A stretch of 18,538 nt of DNA from an uncultured Thermoanaerobacteraceae bacterium (GTDB lineage: Bacteria; Bacillota; DSM-12270; Thermacetogeniales; Thermacetogeniaceae): the NCBI GenBank assembly GCA_937914965.1, contig CALGIY010000240.1, positions 1 through 18,538 of the forward strand. The letters are read 5' to 3'. This document shows positions 7,411-15,412 of the stretch, piece after piece. The position numbers and the translations under genes are program-made. The notes below the pieces were generated by a model that ran no database searches, was not told the DNA's origin, and was given only the letters and a program-made list of their open reading frames with translations. Positions within the stretch are counted from its first letter, which is position 1; the number at the start of each line of letters is the position of its first letter.

Positions 7411-8253
7411 GTGATCCGGTTTGACCGGGATTTGTATCTTTTGATGATCCTGACTCTCTTCCTGGCAGGGATTGTTGCCCTGGGGGAAGGGGGATGGTTG
7501 CAGTACATCCGGGTGCCCTTGGTAGTAATCTGCCTTTTGTTCTTCCCCGGCTATACTGTTATCTGTGTTCTTTTCCCGGGAAAAGACGACCTGGGACAGA
7601 TGGAGCGGTTAGTCTTAAGTTTTGCTTTTAGTGTTATTATGGTTTCTCTTATCGGATTTGTGTTGAATTTTACCCCTTGGGGTGTCAGGCTTCTTCCTTG
7701 CCTGATCTCCATAAGCACCTTTATTGTAGCCATGTCACTCCTGGCCATGTACCGCAGGTATAAACTTCCTCCACAAGAACAATATGCTCCTTTTTTGGAG
7801 TTAAAATTAGATTCCTTCACGCAGCTGTCTGTTTTGGATAAAGTCATGGTTTTGATGGTGGTTCTGACAGTTCTTGTAACAGCAGCATCTTGCCTTTATT
7901 TTATTGCATCTCCAAAACCGGTTGAGAGATATACCGAATTCTACATTCTTGGTGAAAACGGTATAGCTGACAGCTACCCGCGGGAACTGGCAGTAGGAAA
8001 GGAGGAAAAGTTAATTGCCGGTATCGTCAACCATGAACAAAGGAACGTAACTTACTATATGAACATTAAGATGCAGGATATTGTTAAGTCAACAAAGGGG
8101 CCCATTATTTTAAGGCAGGGGGAAAAACGGGAAGAAATAGTTAAAATTTCGGCAAATTACCCGCATGAGAAGTTGAAAGTGGAGTTTCTTCTTTTTCGCG
8201 ACCAGGAGAGTAAACCTTGCCGGACTTTATATCTGTGGGTGACGGTCAAATAA
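7411..8253 (+). CDS. DUF1616-domain membrane protein
   Basis: This is a DUF1616 (PF07760) membrane protein of unknown activity; such proteins are common in archaea and in some bacterial glycan loci. The 280-residue product has four N-terminal membrane helices (about 8-24, 35-55, 68-87, 93-113), a cytoplasmic loop, a fifth helix (145-165), then an outside domain beginning YTEFYILG (174-181) with IADSYPREL and the GIVNHEQRNVTY segment (204-215) that marks the family. GTG 7411 is chosen because AAGGAGAGG lies eight bases upstream; an in-frame TTG at 7372 has no such site. The 37-base gap to the CPBP gene suggests co-transcription. The extracytoplasmic beta-rich domain suggests binding or presentation of an exported polymer, but this is inference. 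Confidence 0.88.
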   Translation: MIRFDRDLYLLMILTLFLAGIVALGEGGWLQYIRVPLVVICLLFFPGYTVICVLFPGKDDLGQMERLVLSFAFSVIMVSLIGFVLNFTPWGVRLLPCLISISTFIVAMSLLAMYRRYKLPPQEQYAPFLELKLDSFTQLSVLDKVMVLMVVLTVLVTAASCLYFIASPKPVERYTEFYILGENGIADSYPRELAVGKEEKLIAGIVNHEQRNVTYYMNIKMQDIVKSTKGPIILRQGEKREEIVKISANYPHEKLKVEFLLFRDQESKPCRTLYLWVTVK

Positions 8254-8290
8254 AAGAGATGAGTACATCCCGCAGGAGGTTAAAAGCGAT

Positions 8291-9127
8291 ATGGCCTGGA
8301 ATTATGCTGCCGTTAATAAAATGGTTCCCTGGATTTATTTTTTGGCGGTTGTTACCGCCGAACTTTTGATTGGTTCTAATAATGCATGTGCTGGCATGAT
8401 CCTATACTTAATTTTGCTGGCCGCTCTCTTCATCCAGGTTGTTCGCTCCTACCCGTCCGTACAGGTAAATGCCGGTCTGAATATAGTTGACGAATCTCCC
8501 GCCAGTAGGATGGTTCCGAATTCAAGAATACGCTTTTATCTGGCATTGATGATGGTGCCCCTGGTCCGGATTGTGGGTCTGCCTTTGTTTCTTGCTGATA
8601 TCCCCATGACTTATCGGTTGGTCCTGGTGGGATTACCTCTCTTTACCGCTGCTTTTATCATAATCAGGTTTGCTGGCTACAGGGCACAAGACATTTATTT
8701 AACTTTCTCTTCTCCAATCCTCTATTTCTTAACACTTCAATTAATTATTGGGGTAACCGGTATTCCCTTTGGTCTGATAGAACACAAACTTTTACCTGAT
8801 ACGCTATCTCTACTCCCTCCACCATTCCGACATGGGGAAGCAGCCTTTATCTTAATTTGCTTTAGTGGCTTTCTTGAGGAGTTGATTTTTCGCGGGGTTT
8901 TACTAAGGGCTGCCGGGGATTACATGGGAAAAAATATAGGGTCAATTTATATCAGCTTTTTATTTGCAGCGCTGCAAATCCCGCGGTTATTATTCCTGGA
9001 AGTCATTTTTGCTTTCCTGGTAGGCTTGCTCTTTTGCCGGATGGTACGGCGCACAGGATCAATCTGGGGGGTTTCCCTGGCCCATGGTTTGATGAATATA
9101 ATGTTGTATCTCGATGTCTATTTTTGA
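8291..9127 (+). CDS. CPBP-family (Abi/Rce1-like) membrane protease homologue
   Basis: This is a multi-pass membrane protein of the CPBP/CAAX-protease-and-bacteriocin-processing superfamily (PF02517). The 278 residues include about seven hydrophobic segments and the conserved motif EELIFRG (Glu196, Glu197, Arg201). The last motif SLAHGLMN gives His265 and Asn269, expected active-site or metal-site positions. The second family motif (Phe-x3-His) reads FAALQ, with Gln229 where His is normal, so proteolysis may be altered or lost. It starts at ATG 8291 with AGGAGGT ten bases upstream. Its place between a DUF1616 protein and a small two-helix protein suggests a role in maturing or assembling a membrane complex rather than bacteriocin immunity, though this is not shown by the sequence. 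Confidence 0.88.
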   Translation: MAWNYAAVNKMVPWIYFLAVVTAELLIGSNNACAGMILYLILLAALFIQVVRSYPSVQVNAGLNIVDESPASRMVPNSRIRFYLALMMVPLVRIVGLPLFLADIPMTYRLVLVGLPLFTAAFIIIRFAGYRAQDIYLTFSSPILYFLTLQLIIGVTGIPFGLIEHKLLPDTLSLLPPPFRHGEAAFILICFSGFLEELIFRGVLLRAAGDYMGKNIGSIYISFLFAALQIPRLLFLEVIFAFLVGLLFCRMVRRTGSIWGVSLAHGLMNIMLYLDVYF

Positions 9128-9230
9128 ACAGCCAAACCCTTTATTCAATCCGGCATGGTCCCCTTAAGGAAGATCCGGCATATTGTAAACAGGAAAGCGA
9201 TTATACCATCTATCAGAGGGAGGAATAGGT

Positions 9231-9482
9231 ATGATTTCCACCCTTCCTGCTCCGGCAGCAGCTGTCAGCAACCCTGCTGTCCTGGAAATAGCTGCTGGTT
9301 TGTTTCTGATAGTGCTGTTGGTTACCAAAGAATTGATTAGAACTGTTATCAACACTTCTGAGAACAAGTTATTATCTGGAACACTGCAGGTCATTAATAG
9401 TACCCTGTATTTAGTGATGGTGCCACAGTTCCTCGTTTTTGTGATAATTGTCTCAATTAAAATCTACCAGGTGATGCCTTAA
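9231..9482 (+). CDS. Small two-helix membrane protein, unknown
   Basis: I do not recognise a family. The 83-residue protein has an Ala/Pro-rich start, a hydrophobic helix at about 15-34, a short polar loop (KELIRTVINTSENKLLSG), and a second hydrophobic stretch at about 52-79. The ribosome binding site is strong (GAGGGAGGA, 9216-9223, seven bases from ATG). The good start signal, membrane profile and position in a same-strand run support a real gene. It could be an accessory subunit for the neighbouring membrane proteins or the flavoprotein. Confidence 0.75.
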   Translation: MISTLPAPAAAVSNPAVLEIAAGLFLIVLLVTKELIRTVINTSENKLLSGTLQVINSTLYLVMVPQFLVFVIIVSIKIYQVMP

Positions 9483-9510
9483 CGGCTAATTGATTAGCTG
9501 GAGGTTTTGT

Positions 9511-9576
9511 ATGTGTGGTATCAGGTTACTTAACAATTATTCACAGAGCCTGTTAGCAACGGGAGGAAAAATGTGA
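9511..9576 (+). CDS. Possible 21-residue leader ORF coupled to the flavoprotein gene
   Basis: An ATG at 9511 follows GGAGG (9500-9504) at six bases and opens a 21-codon frame beginning MCGIRLLNNYSQSL. Its stop overlaps the next gene's ATG as TGATG (9574-9578), and its last codons contain that gene's own GGGAGGA site. The arrangement fits a translated leader or coupling ORF. No family is recognised and chance cannot be excluded. Confidence 0.35.
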   Translation: MCGIRLLNNYSQSLLATGGKM

Positions 9577-10850
9577 TGGATTATGATGTTCTAGTTGTCG
9601 GTGGAGGCCCTTCAGGATGTGCTACAGCTAGGGATATTGCTGCTGAGGGTTTCAAGGTGTTTGTTGCGGAAGAACACTCAGTTGTAGGCGAACCCCTTCA
9701 ATGTTCCGGATTCATTAGCTCCAGGGCATTGCAGCTTTCTCGGGTTTCCAACCGGGTAATACTCAATGAGCTGAAAGGTGCCCTGGTTTATGCACCCGAT
9801 AACCGAATCTTAAACTTGGTTGGGGAGAGGATATACGGGGTGGCCATCGACAGGGTGGCATTTGACCAGGAGTTGGCCCTCCAGGCTGAAGCAGCTGGGG
9901 CAGAACTACACAGTAGTTCTCGGGTCGTACACCTGGCCAGTATTCCGGGCGGGATTAAGGCCCGAATTCAAAAAGGATGTTCGGTTTCTACAGAGCAGGA
10001 GGTTTCCTGCAGGCTGGTGATCGGTGCTGATGGACATAGCTCCCTGGTTGCCAAATGGCTTGGTTTGCCTCATCCATCTCAAAAGGTCTCCATCTATTCA
10101 GCAGAGGTGGAACTCCCATCAACAAATGAGCAGGTTGTAGAAATATTTTTAGGACAGTGGTTTGCTCCGGGTTGGTTTGCTTGGGTTATTCCCACTAGAC
10201 GGGGATTGGCCAGGGTGGGCACAGGAGTGACCAAGCAAGGGGCGTTTTCAGCTGGGAGGCCAGGTTGCGCCCGCCAACTTTTTACCAGTCTTGTGGAAGC
10301 GCATCCCGATATCTTTAAAGGTTTACGTGTGCTGAAGAGTACAGGGGGGGTCCTCCCCATTGGGTTGATGGCGCAGTCATACGGCCCTCATGCACTTTTG
10401 GTGGGCGATGCAGCCTGTCATACAAAACCAATTTCGGGGGGCGGGCTGTATCTGGGGTTGGAGGCAGCCAGGCTTTGTGCTGAAGCAGCAGTATCTTCCC
10501 TGAAGGCTAATGATTACAGCAGTAAGTTTCTTTCCCGCTATCAGAGGGACTGGGAAGGAAAAGTGGGGAAGGAAATAAGCTGCGGTTTTATGCACCGGGA
10601 AGTATTTCTAAATATGAGCGACCAGGAAATTAGCAATATCATCACCTTTCTAGATACTCCGCACTGGCGCAGGTTAATTTTGAAATATGCAGATTTAGAT
10701 TATCACTCCATACTGGCGAGTAAGCTGGCTCTCGCCCCTCTTTGGGCGCAGCGTTTTCTCATTAACGGGTTAATCTCATTTGTCAACGGGTATTCCCGTA
10801 TTACAGGTAAGAGTTCTAAGGGAACTGCCCCGGATGGTTTTGTTGAATAA
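9576..10850 (+). CDS. Geranylgeranyl reductase-family FAD-dependent oxidoreductase
   Basis: This is a flavoprotein of the geranylgeranyl reductase family, which hydrogenates double bases of isoprenoid chains (archaeal lipids, chlorophyll phytyl chains, or in bacteria quinone or polyprenol side chains). The 424 residues begin with the FAD Rossmann motif VVGGGPSGCATARD (GGGPSG 9-14). Then come GEPLQCSGFIS with Cys43, typical of archaeal-type members, the substrate-channel motif WFAPGWFAWVIPTRRG (195-210), and the FAD motif GDAACHTKPISGGG (277-290). ATG 9576 is preferred (GGGAGGA at 9561-9567, eight bases away); a GTG at 9573 is the near alternative. In this setting the likely substrate is a polyprenyl lipid carrier of the glycan pathway or menaquinone; the sequence does not decide between them. 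Confidence 0.9.
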   Translation: MDYDVLVVGGGPSGCATARDIAAEGFKVFVAEEHSVVGEPLQCSGFISSRALQLSRVSNRVILNELKGALVYAPDNRILNLVGERIYGVAIDRVAFDQELALQAEAAGAELHSSSRVVHLASIPGGIKARIQKGCSVSTEQEVSCRLVIGADGHSSLVAKWLGLPHPSQKVSIYSAEVELPSTNEQVVEIFLGQWFAPGWFAWVIPTRRGLARVGTGVTKQGAFSAGRPGCARQLFTSLVEAHPDIFKGLRVLKSTGGVLPIGLMAQSYGPHALLVGDAACHTKPISGGGLYLGLEAARLCAEAAVSSLKANDYSSKFLSRYQRDWEGKVGKEISCGFMHREVFLNMSDQEISNIITFLDTPHWRRLILKYADLDYHSILASKLALAPLWAQRFLINGLISFVNGYSRITGKSSKGTAPDGFVE

Positions 10851-10959
10851 CATTTTTCGTTGATTATGGAACTGTATTTCGATTTATTTCATATTCTATT
10901 ATCTGGGCCAGAATGGGTCTAGGATTTAGGTAGATTGGTTTTAATTGGGAGTGGGGGTA

Positions 10960-11967
10960 ATGTATCAGGGGCATTTAATTGGGGTTGTGGTACCTGCCTT
11001 CAATGAAAGGGAGTTAATTCATGAAACTCTTGTGGCAATTCCCAGTTATGTAGATCAGATTTATGCTGTTGATGACGGCTCAATAGATGGAACCTGTGCA
11101 GTAATAGAAAAACTGCAGGAAATGGACCGGAGGATTGTTTGCCTCAGGCATGAAAAGAATAGGGGGGGAGTGGGGGCGGCTATCATAACCGGTTACCGGG
11201 AAGCCATTGCGTATGGGATAGATATTATAGCGGTGATGGCGGGCGATAACCAGATGGATCCAGATAAGCTTCACCAGCTGTTAGATCCAATTGTTCAAGG
11301 GAGAGCTGATTACACAAAGGGAAACAGGCTTTTATACCAGGGGCACCGGACAGGAATGAGTAAATGGCGGTATTTCGGCAATACACTGCTCACCTTCCTG
11401 ACGAGAATCGGGTCGGGATACTGGCATCTGATAGACCCCCAAAACGGGTATACGGCCATATCTACTGTGGTTTTCGAGCGTTTTTCACCCGACACCATCT
11501 ATCCCTGGTATGGTTACTGCAATGACCTACTGGTGAAGCTGAATGTATACGGTTTCAAGATGATGGATATCCCGATGCCTGCCAGATATGGCAGGGAGAA
11601 GTCAGCAATACGCTACAGCACCTATATTCCTAGGGTATCCTGGCTGCTGCTGCGTAAGTTTTTTTGGAGGCTGCAGACAAAGTATCTTTTTCTTCAGTTC
11701 CACCCGCTTGTTCTGTTCTACTTGATAGGGATGCCGCTCACATTCTTGGGGCTCCTGAGCTGTGTGCACTCTCTTTATTACTATTTTGTACTCGAGGGGC
11801 CGCTGTTTACCAGGGGTGTCCTTTCCCTGCTGCTGCTGGCAGCGGGTACCCAGTTCATGCTTTTTGGTATGGTTTTTGATCTGATGGCATCTCCCGAGAG
11901 GGAGAACGCTGAAAGATTAGGGTTAAACAAAAGCAGTAAAGAAAGCCTGACACCGGGAGAGAGGTGA
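10960..11967 (+). CDS. GT2 glycosyltransferase, polyprenol-phosphate sugar synthase type, membrane-anchored
   Basis: This is a family 2 glycosyltransferase resembling dolichol/polyprenol-phosphate mannose or glucose synthases, which move a sugar from a nucleotide donor to a lipid phosphate at the inner face of the membrane. The 335 residues show VVPAFNE (10-16), AVDDGSIDGT (36-45) for nucleotide binding, and AGDNQMDP (94-101) in the DxD-type position. The acceptor-side segment YTKGNRL is at 118-124, followed by two C-terminal membrane regions (about 248-275 and 286-312). ATG 10960 is chosen because GGGAG at 10947-10951 is eight bases upstream; a TTG at 10945 overlaps that site. It sits six bases ahead of the ATP-grasp gene, so the two are co-transcribed. 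The donor sugar cannot be told. Confidence 0.9.
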   Translation: MYQGHLIGVVVPAFNERELIHETLVAIPSYVDQIYAVDDGSIDGTCAVIEKLQEMDRRIVCLRHEKNRGGVGAAIITGYREAIAYGIDIIAVMAGDNQMDPDKLHQLLDPIVQGRADYTKGNRLLYQGHRTGMSKWRYFGNTLLTFLTRIGSGYWHLIDPQNGYTAISTVVFERFSPDTIYPWYGYCNDLLVKLNVYGFKMMDIPMPARYGREKSAIRYSTYIPRVSWLLLRKFFWRLQTKYLFLQFHPLVLFYLIGMPLTFLGLLSCVHSLYYYFVLEGPLFTRGVLSLLLLAAGTQFMLFGMVFDLMASPERENAERLGLNKSSKESLTPGER

Positions 11968-11973
11968 AGATGG

Positions 11974-13038
11974 ATGGCATATGCTGCTGTTCTGATTACC
12001 GGTGCCGGGGCACCAGGTATTGCCGGAACTATCTATGCCTTGAAAGAAAATCCGGAGAAGAGAGTTTTTCGCATTATCTCCACCGATATTAACGAGGATG
12101 CAGTGGGGAAATATTTAACTGATACCTTTTATCAAGTTCCGTCTCCGGAAGAGGATGACTATCTGCTGAGCATGGAAGAAATTGTGAGGGATGAAAATAT
12201 AGATATAATTATTCCTCAGACCACGAGAGAAATCTTGGTTTTGGCAGAACATGTGGATCATTTCAGAGGTTTAGGGGCGGAGGTTGTTGTTTCTCCTGCT
12301 ATAAGTATTAAAACTGCAAACGATAAATACTTGCTGCTGGAAAAGGCGAAGCAAATAAACATTCCTTGCCCGGATTATTACCTCACCGATTCTGAAATAA
12401 CTTTAAGGGAGGCCACCCGGATGCTCGGTTATCCGGGGAAGAAAGCAGTTGCTAAACCAAGGATCTCCCATGGGATGCGGGGCTTAAGGATTCTATCTCA
12501 GGAAAGTGGGAATGTTGATCAATTATTGAACAGCAAACCCGAAGGGTTGGAAACGGATCTGGATTCCCTGTTACAGATCTTGAGCAGGGGTAAATGGCCG
12601 GAGCTGATTGTCTCGGAGTATCTTCCAGGTGAGGAATATACAATTGATGTTTTCAGGGCAAGAACCACTGTGGTTATACCAAGAAAAAGGCGCAGCATCA
12701 GAAGCGGCATCTCCTTTGATGCAGAAGTTGAGTTGAGGGAGGATTTGATTGAATACTCCACCAAGCTGGCGGCAGCTCTAAATTTAAAATACTGCTTTGG
12801 GTTTCAGTTTAAAATGTCCAGCGATGGTATACCGATGCTGTTGGAATGCAACCCTAGGGTTCAGGGAACCATGGTGACCAGTGTGATGGCAGGGTTCAAC
12901 CTCATCTATTATGCAGTGATGGAAGCCCTGGGTGTGCAGGTAGCAGTGGATGGTACAAAAATTGAAAATGGCACGAGGTTTGTTCGTTACTGGGGAGGAG
13001 TGGGGGTTAGTGACGGCAGGGTTATTGGAAAAGTTTAG
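11974..13038 (+). CDS. ATP-grasp ligase (carbamoyl-phosphate-synthase-like)
   Basis: ATP-grasp enzymes join a carboxylate to an amine or other nucleophile through an acyl-phosphate. The 354 residues have an N-terminal Rossmann-like part with VLITGAGAPGIAGTIYAL (6-23) and IIPQTTREIL. The ATP-grasp fold then runs from NDKYLLLEKAKQINIPCP through AVAKPRISHGMRG (ATP-binding Lys) and SEYLPGEEYTIDVF to the metal-binding LLECNPRVQGT (ECNPR 291-295). The start ATG 11974 has GAGGTG seven bases upstream, overlapping the end of the GT2 gene. Its 3' end overlaps the PHP gene by 29 bases. The pairing with a phosphoesterase suggests synthesis of an amide-linked decoration or a small precursor for the glycan; the substrates are unknown. 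Confidence 0.9.
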   Translation: MAYAAVLITGAGAPGIAGTIYALKENPEKRVFRIISTDINEDAVGKYLTDTFYQVPSPEEDDYLLSMEEIVRDENIDIIIPQTTREILVLAEHVDHFRGLGAEVVVSPAISIKTANDKYLLLEKAKQINIPCPDYYLTDSEITLREATRMLGYPGKKAVAKPRISHGMRGLRILSQESGNVDQLLNSKPEGLETDLDSLLQILSRGKWPELIVSEYLPGEEYTIDVFRARTTVVIPRKRRSIRSGISFDAEVELREDLIEYSTKLAAALNLKYCFGFQFKMSSDGIPMLLECNPRVQGTMVTSVMAGFNLIYYAVMEALGVQVAVDGTKIENGTRFVRYWGGVGVSDGRVIGKV

Positions 13039-13678
13039 GGAAGTAATCTTGGGCAAAAAATACCTTTTTCACCTGCATACCAACTATACCGATGGAAAGT
13101 GTACAGTGGATGATTACTGTAAGTGGGCCATTAATCGTGCTTCTGAGGTGCTGATTTTTACCGAACACATAAGAAAGAGGCCCTCCTATGATTTCAATCG
13201 GTTTCTTGCAGATATCGACCAGGCCAGGATTTGCTATCCTGACCTGGAAATTTGGGCAGGTGTGGAAGCAAAAGTTCTTCCTGGAGGGGGGCTGGATCTT
13301 TCCCCCGAGGTGGCAGCCCGGGTTCCGGTGATCTGTTTTGCGTGTCATTCTTTCCCGAGAGACAGCAAATTATATCAAAAATCGCTGGAAAATCTTTTCT
13401 CTTCACCTGATTGGAAGGACAAGATCAGGGTTTGGGTGCACCCTGGGCGCTTCTTAAAAAAAGCAGGGCTTCTCTCTGTGTGTGTTTCTTTCCTGCAAAA
13501 CTTGGCTGCCGCTGCACTCACAAGGGAGGTCCTGATTGAGGTCAATTTAAGAGAAAATTTGCTGCCCGAAGCTTTTACAAAATCCATCCCTGCCCAACTG
13601 TTGATTAGGGGTTGTGATGCCCATTCGCTTGAAGATCTTGATGAATACTATACTGCTCCGGTGCAGAGCCAGTTATAA
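13010..13678 (+). CDS. PHP-domain metal-dependent phosphoesterase
   Basis: This is a member of the PHP superfamily, relatives of histidinol-phosphatase and the nuclease domains of some polymerases; they hydrolyse phosphoesters with metal ions. The 222 residues carry the ordered motifs FHLHTNYTDGK (His21, His23), FTEHIRKR (Glu52, His53), WAGVEAKV, FACHSFP, WVHPGRF and RGCDAHS, which supply the expected metal ligands. The start is taken at GTG 13010 because GGGGAGGAG (12992-13000) lies nine bases upstream; the frame is also open further upstream inside the ATP-grasp gene. The 29-base overlap implies coupled translation and related function. Its stop shares the palindrome TTATAA with the convergent PIG-L gene. 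Confidence 0.87.
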   Translation: MTAGLLEKFREVILGKKYLFHLHTNYTDGKCTVDDYCKWAINRASEVLIFTEHIRKRPSYDFNRFLADIDQARICYPDLEIWAGVEAKVLPGGGLDLSPEVAARVPVICFACHSFPRDSKLYQKSLENLFSSPDWKDKIRVWVHPGRFLKKAGLLSVCVSFLQNLAAAALTREVLIEVNLRENLLPEAFTKSIPAQLLIRGCDAHSLEDLDEYYTAPVQSQL

Positions 13679-14302
13679 CAGCCACCTGACCACCTCAAAG
13701 GCCTCGGCATACTCCGCACTGCACTGCACCCCCCGGGTTTTCGCCAACCCGAAGATAAACTCTTCAGAAAAATAGGATTTATTCTGGTTCAATTGGGATT
13801 GATAATTAGCCAGCATCTGATACTTTTTGAGAACATTTCCTCTTTTCAAAGGAACAAACAACTGGGTGTGAAACTTGGTGTGGTTCCAGGGCAGTTCATA
13901 GCAGATGATGCTGGCAGTTGTTTTAAATGCCCTGACCATTTCATTGGCTACTATCTGGTGGTCTTGATGAAAGTCATTGAGGGAGGGGCCAACAACCAGT
14001 TGGGGTTTAAAGGTATCCCTAATCTGGACCAGGTTTTCCAGGACATCCTGCCGGTAATGGTGCAGCTTGCGCACCTGGTAGTTGAATATTTGATAACTGG
14101 TTTCGGTCAATCCAAGGCCATAAATCACACTTAAAAATTCTTTTTTTAAAGTGTCTTTGGGTAAACCTTCAGGAATGGATTCTTCTGCTGTAGAGAAGAC
14201 TATCCACAGCAGAGGATTTTGTCTTTCGATGAGCCAGGTGATTAGTCCTCCACAGCCCAATTCAGCATCATCGGTATGTGGTGAAAGGATTAGTGTCTTC
14301 AA
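13673..14302 (-). CDS. PIG-L/LmbE-family deacetylase
   Basis: This is a zinc-dependent N-acetyl-sugar deacetylase of the PIG-L/LmbE family, which removes acetyl groups from GlcNAc-type substrates. The 209 residues start with LILSPHTDDAELGCGG, where PHTDDAE (8-14) is the His-Asp-Asp metal site, and contain DFHQDHQIV (His112, His115), the third ligand region. The start is a TTG at 14302 with a GGGGGT stretch about eight bases upstream that overlaps the end of the DUF354 gene; only five bases separate that stop from this start, so translation is probably coupled. It is the last gene of a three-gene minus-strand unit and would supply free amino sugars to the pathway. Confidence 0.9.
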   Translation of the reverse strand: MKTLILSPHTDDAELGCGGLITWLIERQNPLLWIVFSTAEESIPEGLPKDTLKKEFLSVIYGLGLTETSYQIFNYQVRKLHHYRQDVLENLVQIRDTFKPQLVVGPSLNDFHQDHQIVANEMVRAFKTTASIICYELPWNHTKFHTQLFVPLKRGNVLKKYQMLANYQSQLNQNKSYFSEEFIFGLAKTRGVQCSAEYAEAFEVVRWLL

Positions 14303-14307
14303 TATGA

Positions 14308-15387
14308 TTACCCCCGCGTTTTAAACATATCCAAGTACTCCGGTTTTTCGGAGATTATTCTTATGCTTTCAGGGAAGCTTTCCACCAGCCAGACTAGAAA
14401 CATGGTCATCTCCAGCTTCTCATTTATTAATCTATTTCTTTTTTGCTGGCACTCGATTTTTATGTTTTGACTGCTGAGAATCTCGAGGGCTTTCGGCAGG
14501 GCCCTAACTTCGTCATCAAAGAAGTCCAGCAGCCCGTATTGCTGCAGCTCTGAAAAGATGCCGCAGTGTTTGGCAGTAGTAGAAACATGGATGGCATAGG
14601 TTCCCAGTACTGCTGCTTCTGCTGCGGTTGTGCCCCCTTCCCCCAGATACAGGCTGGCATAGTAGAGCAGGTGATGCAGCTTTTCCGGAGCAACTCTGAT
14701 CCTATAATTCTCCCATTCCGAATCATCCTTGCTTTCTGCAATGACGAAAACCCGTCCGTATCTTTCAAGGGTTTTCACCAGCGTGGTTTTGTCCCTGATG
14801 CCGTGCTGGCCAATGTCATGACTGGCGGACCAGGAGACAAATCTGACGATAGAATATGTCTCTTGATCACTAAGGCCTATTTCTTTCAAGATCTCCGGGT
14901 TTGGTGTAAAGCAGTTTGGGTGTAGGTAGGCCAGTTCATGAAAACCTTCATAGGAAAACTGTTTTTTCCCCAAGCTGCGCTTAAAAGAGGAAGGCGTAAA
15001 AATGTAATCAACAAAAGGGGCGTACAAAAGGTACTGCTCCCGGGAGTGTTCGGTATCCTCAAAGATGATGCAGGGCTTCCTGAACAATCAGGAAACGTGG
15101 GCAGCACGGATGGAGCCTGCCCCAAGGAAAATGTCCGGGTAAAACCCTCTGACTGCTTGATACATCCTCCAATCAAGCAGCGGCAGGTTGATTGCTTTAC
15201 TGGGCAGTGTGGTCCCGTAGCTGCCGAGATTGACAAAGGGGAAACCGTATCTTTCCAGCAGCCTGATCGAAATATCCTTATCGCTTGCAGTGATCAAGAT
15301 CTCGTGGCCATTTTTGCTCATTGGCCTGATGAAGTTTTTAAAAAAGTGCACATGTGCTGGGTGATTGATATCCACTACTATCTTCAT
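14308..15387 (-). pseudogene. DUF354 glycosyltransferase-like protein interrupted by an in-frame TGA
   Basis: DUF354 (PF04007) proteins resemble GT-B glycosyltransferases of the UDP-GlcNAc epimerase/MurG type and occur in surface-polysaccharide loci. The N-terminal half reads MKIVVDINHPAHVHFFKNF (family start) and the C-terminal half FEDTEHSREQYLLYAPFVD, KKQFSYEGFHELAYLHPN and LGEGGTTAAEAAVLGT, all in one frame. A single TGA at 15088-15090 on minus separates ...IRAAHVS from LFRKPCIIFEDTEH; otherwise the frame is open for 358 sense codons, the normal family length. TTG directly follows the TGA and might allow weak restart. The ATG at 15387 has a GAGGGT site five bases upstream and lies 25 bases after the FemAB stop. 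One substitution (for example from TGG or CGA) would explain it; true mutation, read-through or sequence error cannot be told apart. Confidence 0.88.
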
Positions 15388-15412
15388 TTTTTACCCTCAA
15401 AAACTCTCTATT

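Noticed and set aside
9511..9576. MCGI start of the tiny ORF as a remnant of a glutamine-dependent asparagine synthetase
   Set aside because: Only four residues match and the rest shows no amidotransferase features.
15088..15090. Selenocysteine codon in the DUF354 gene
   Set aside because: DUF354 proteins are not redox enzymes, the neighbouring residues contain no Cys/Sec motif, and no SECIS-like hairpin directly after the TGA was evident by eye; a substituted Trp or Arg codon is simpler.
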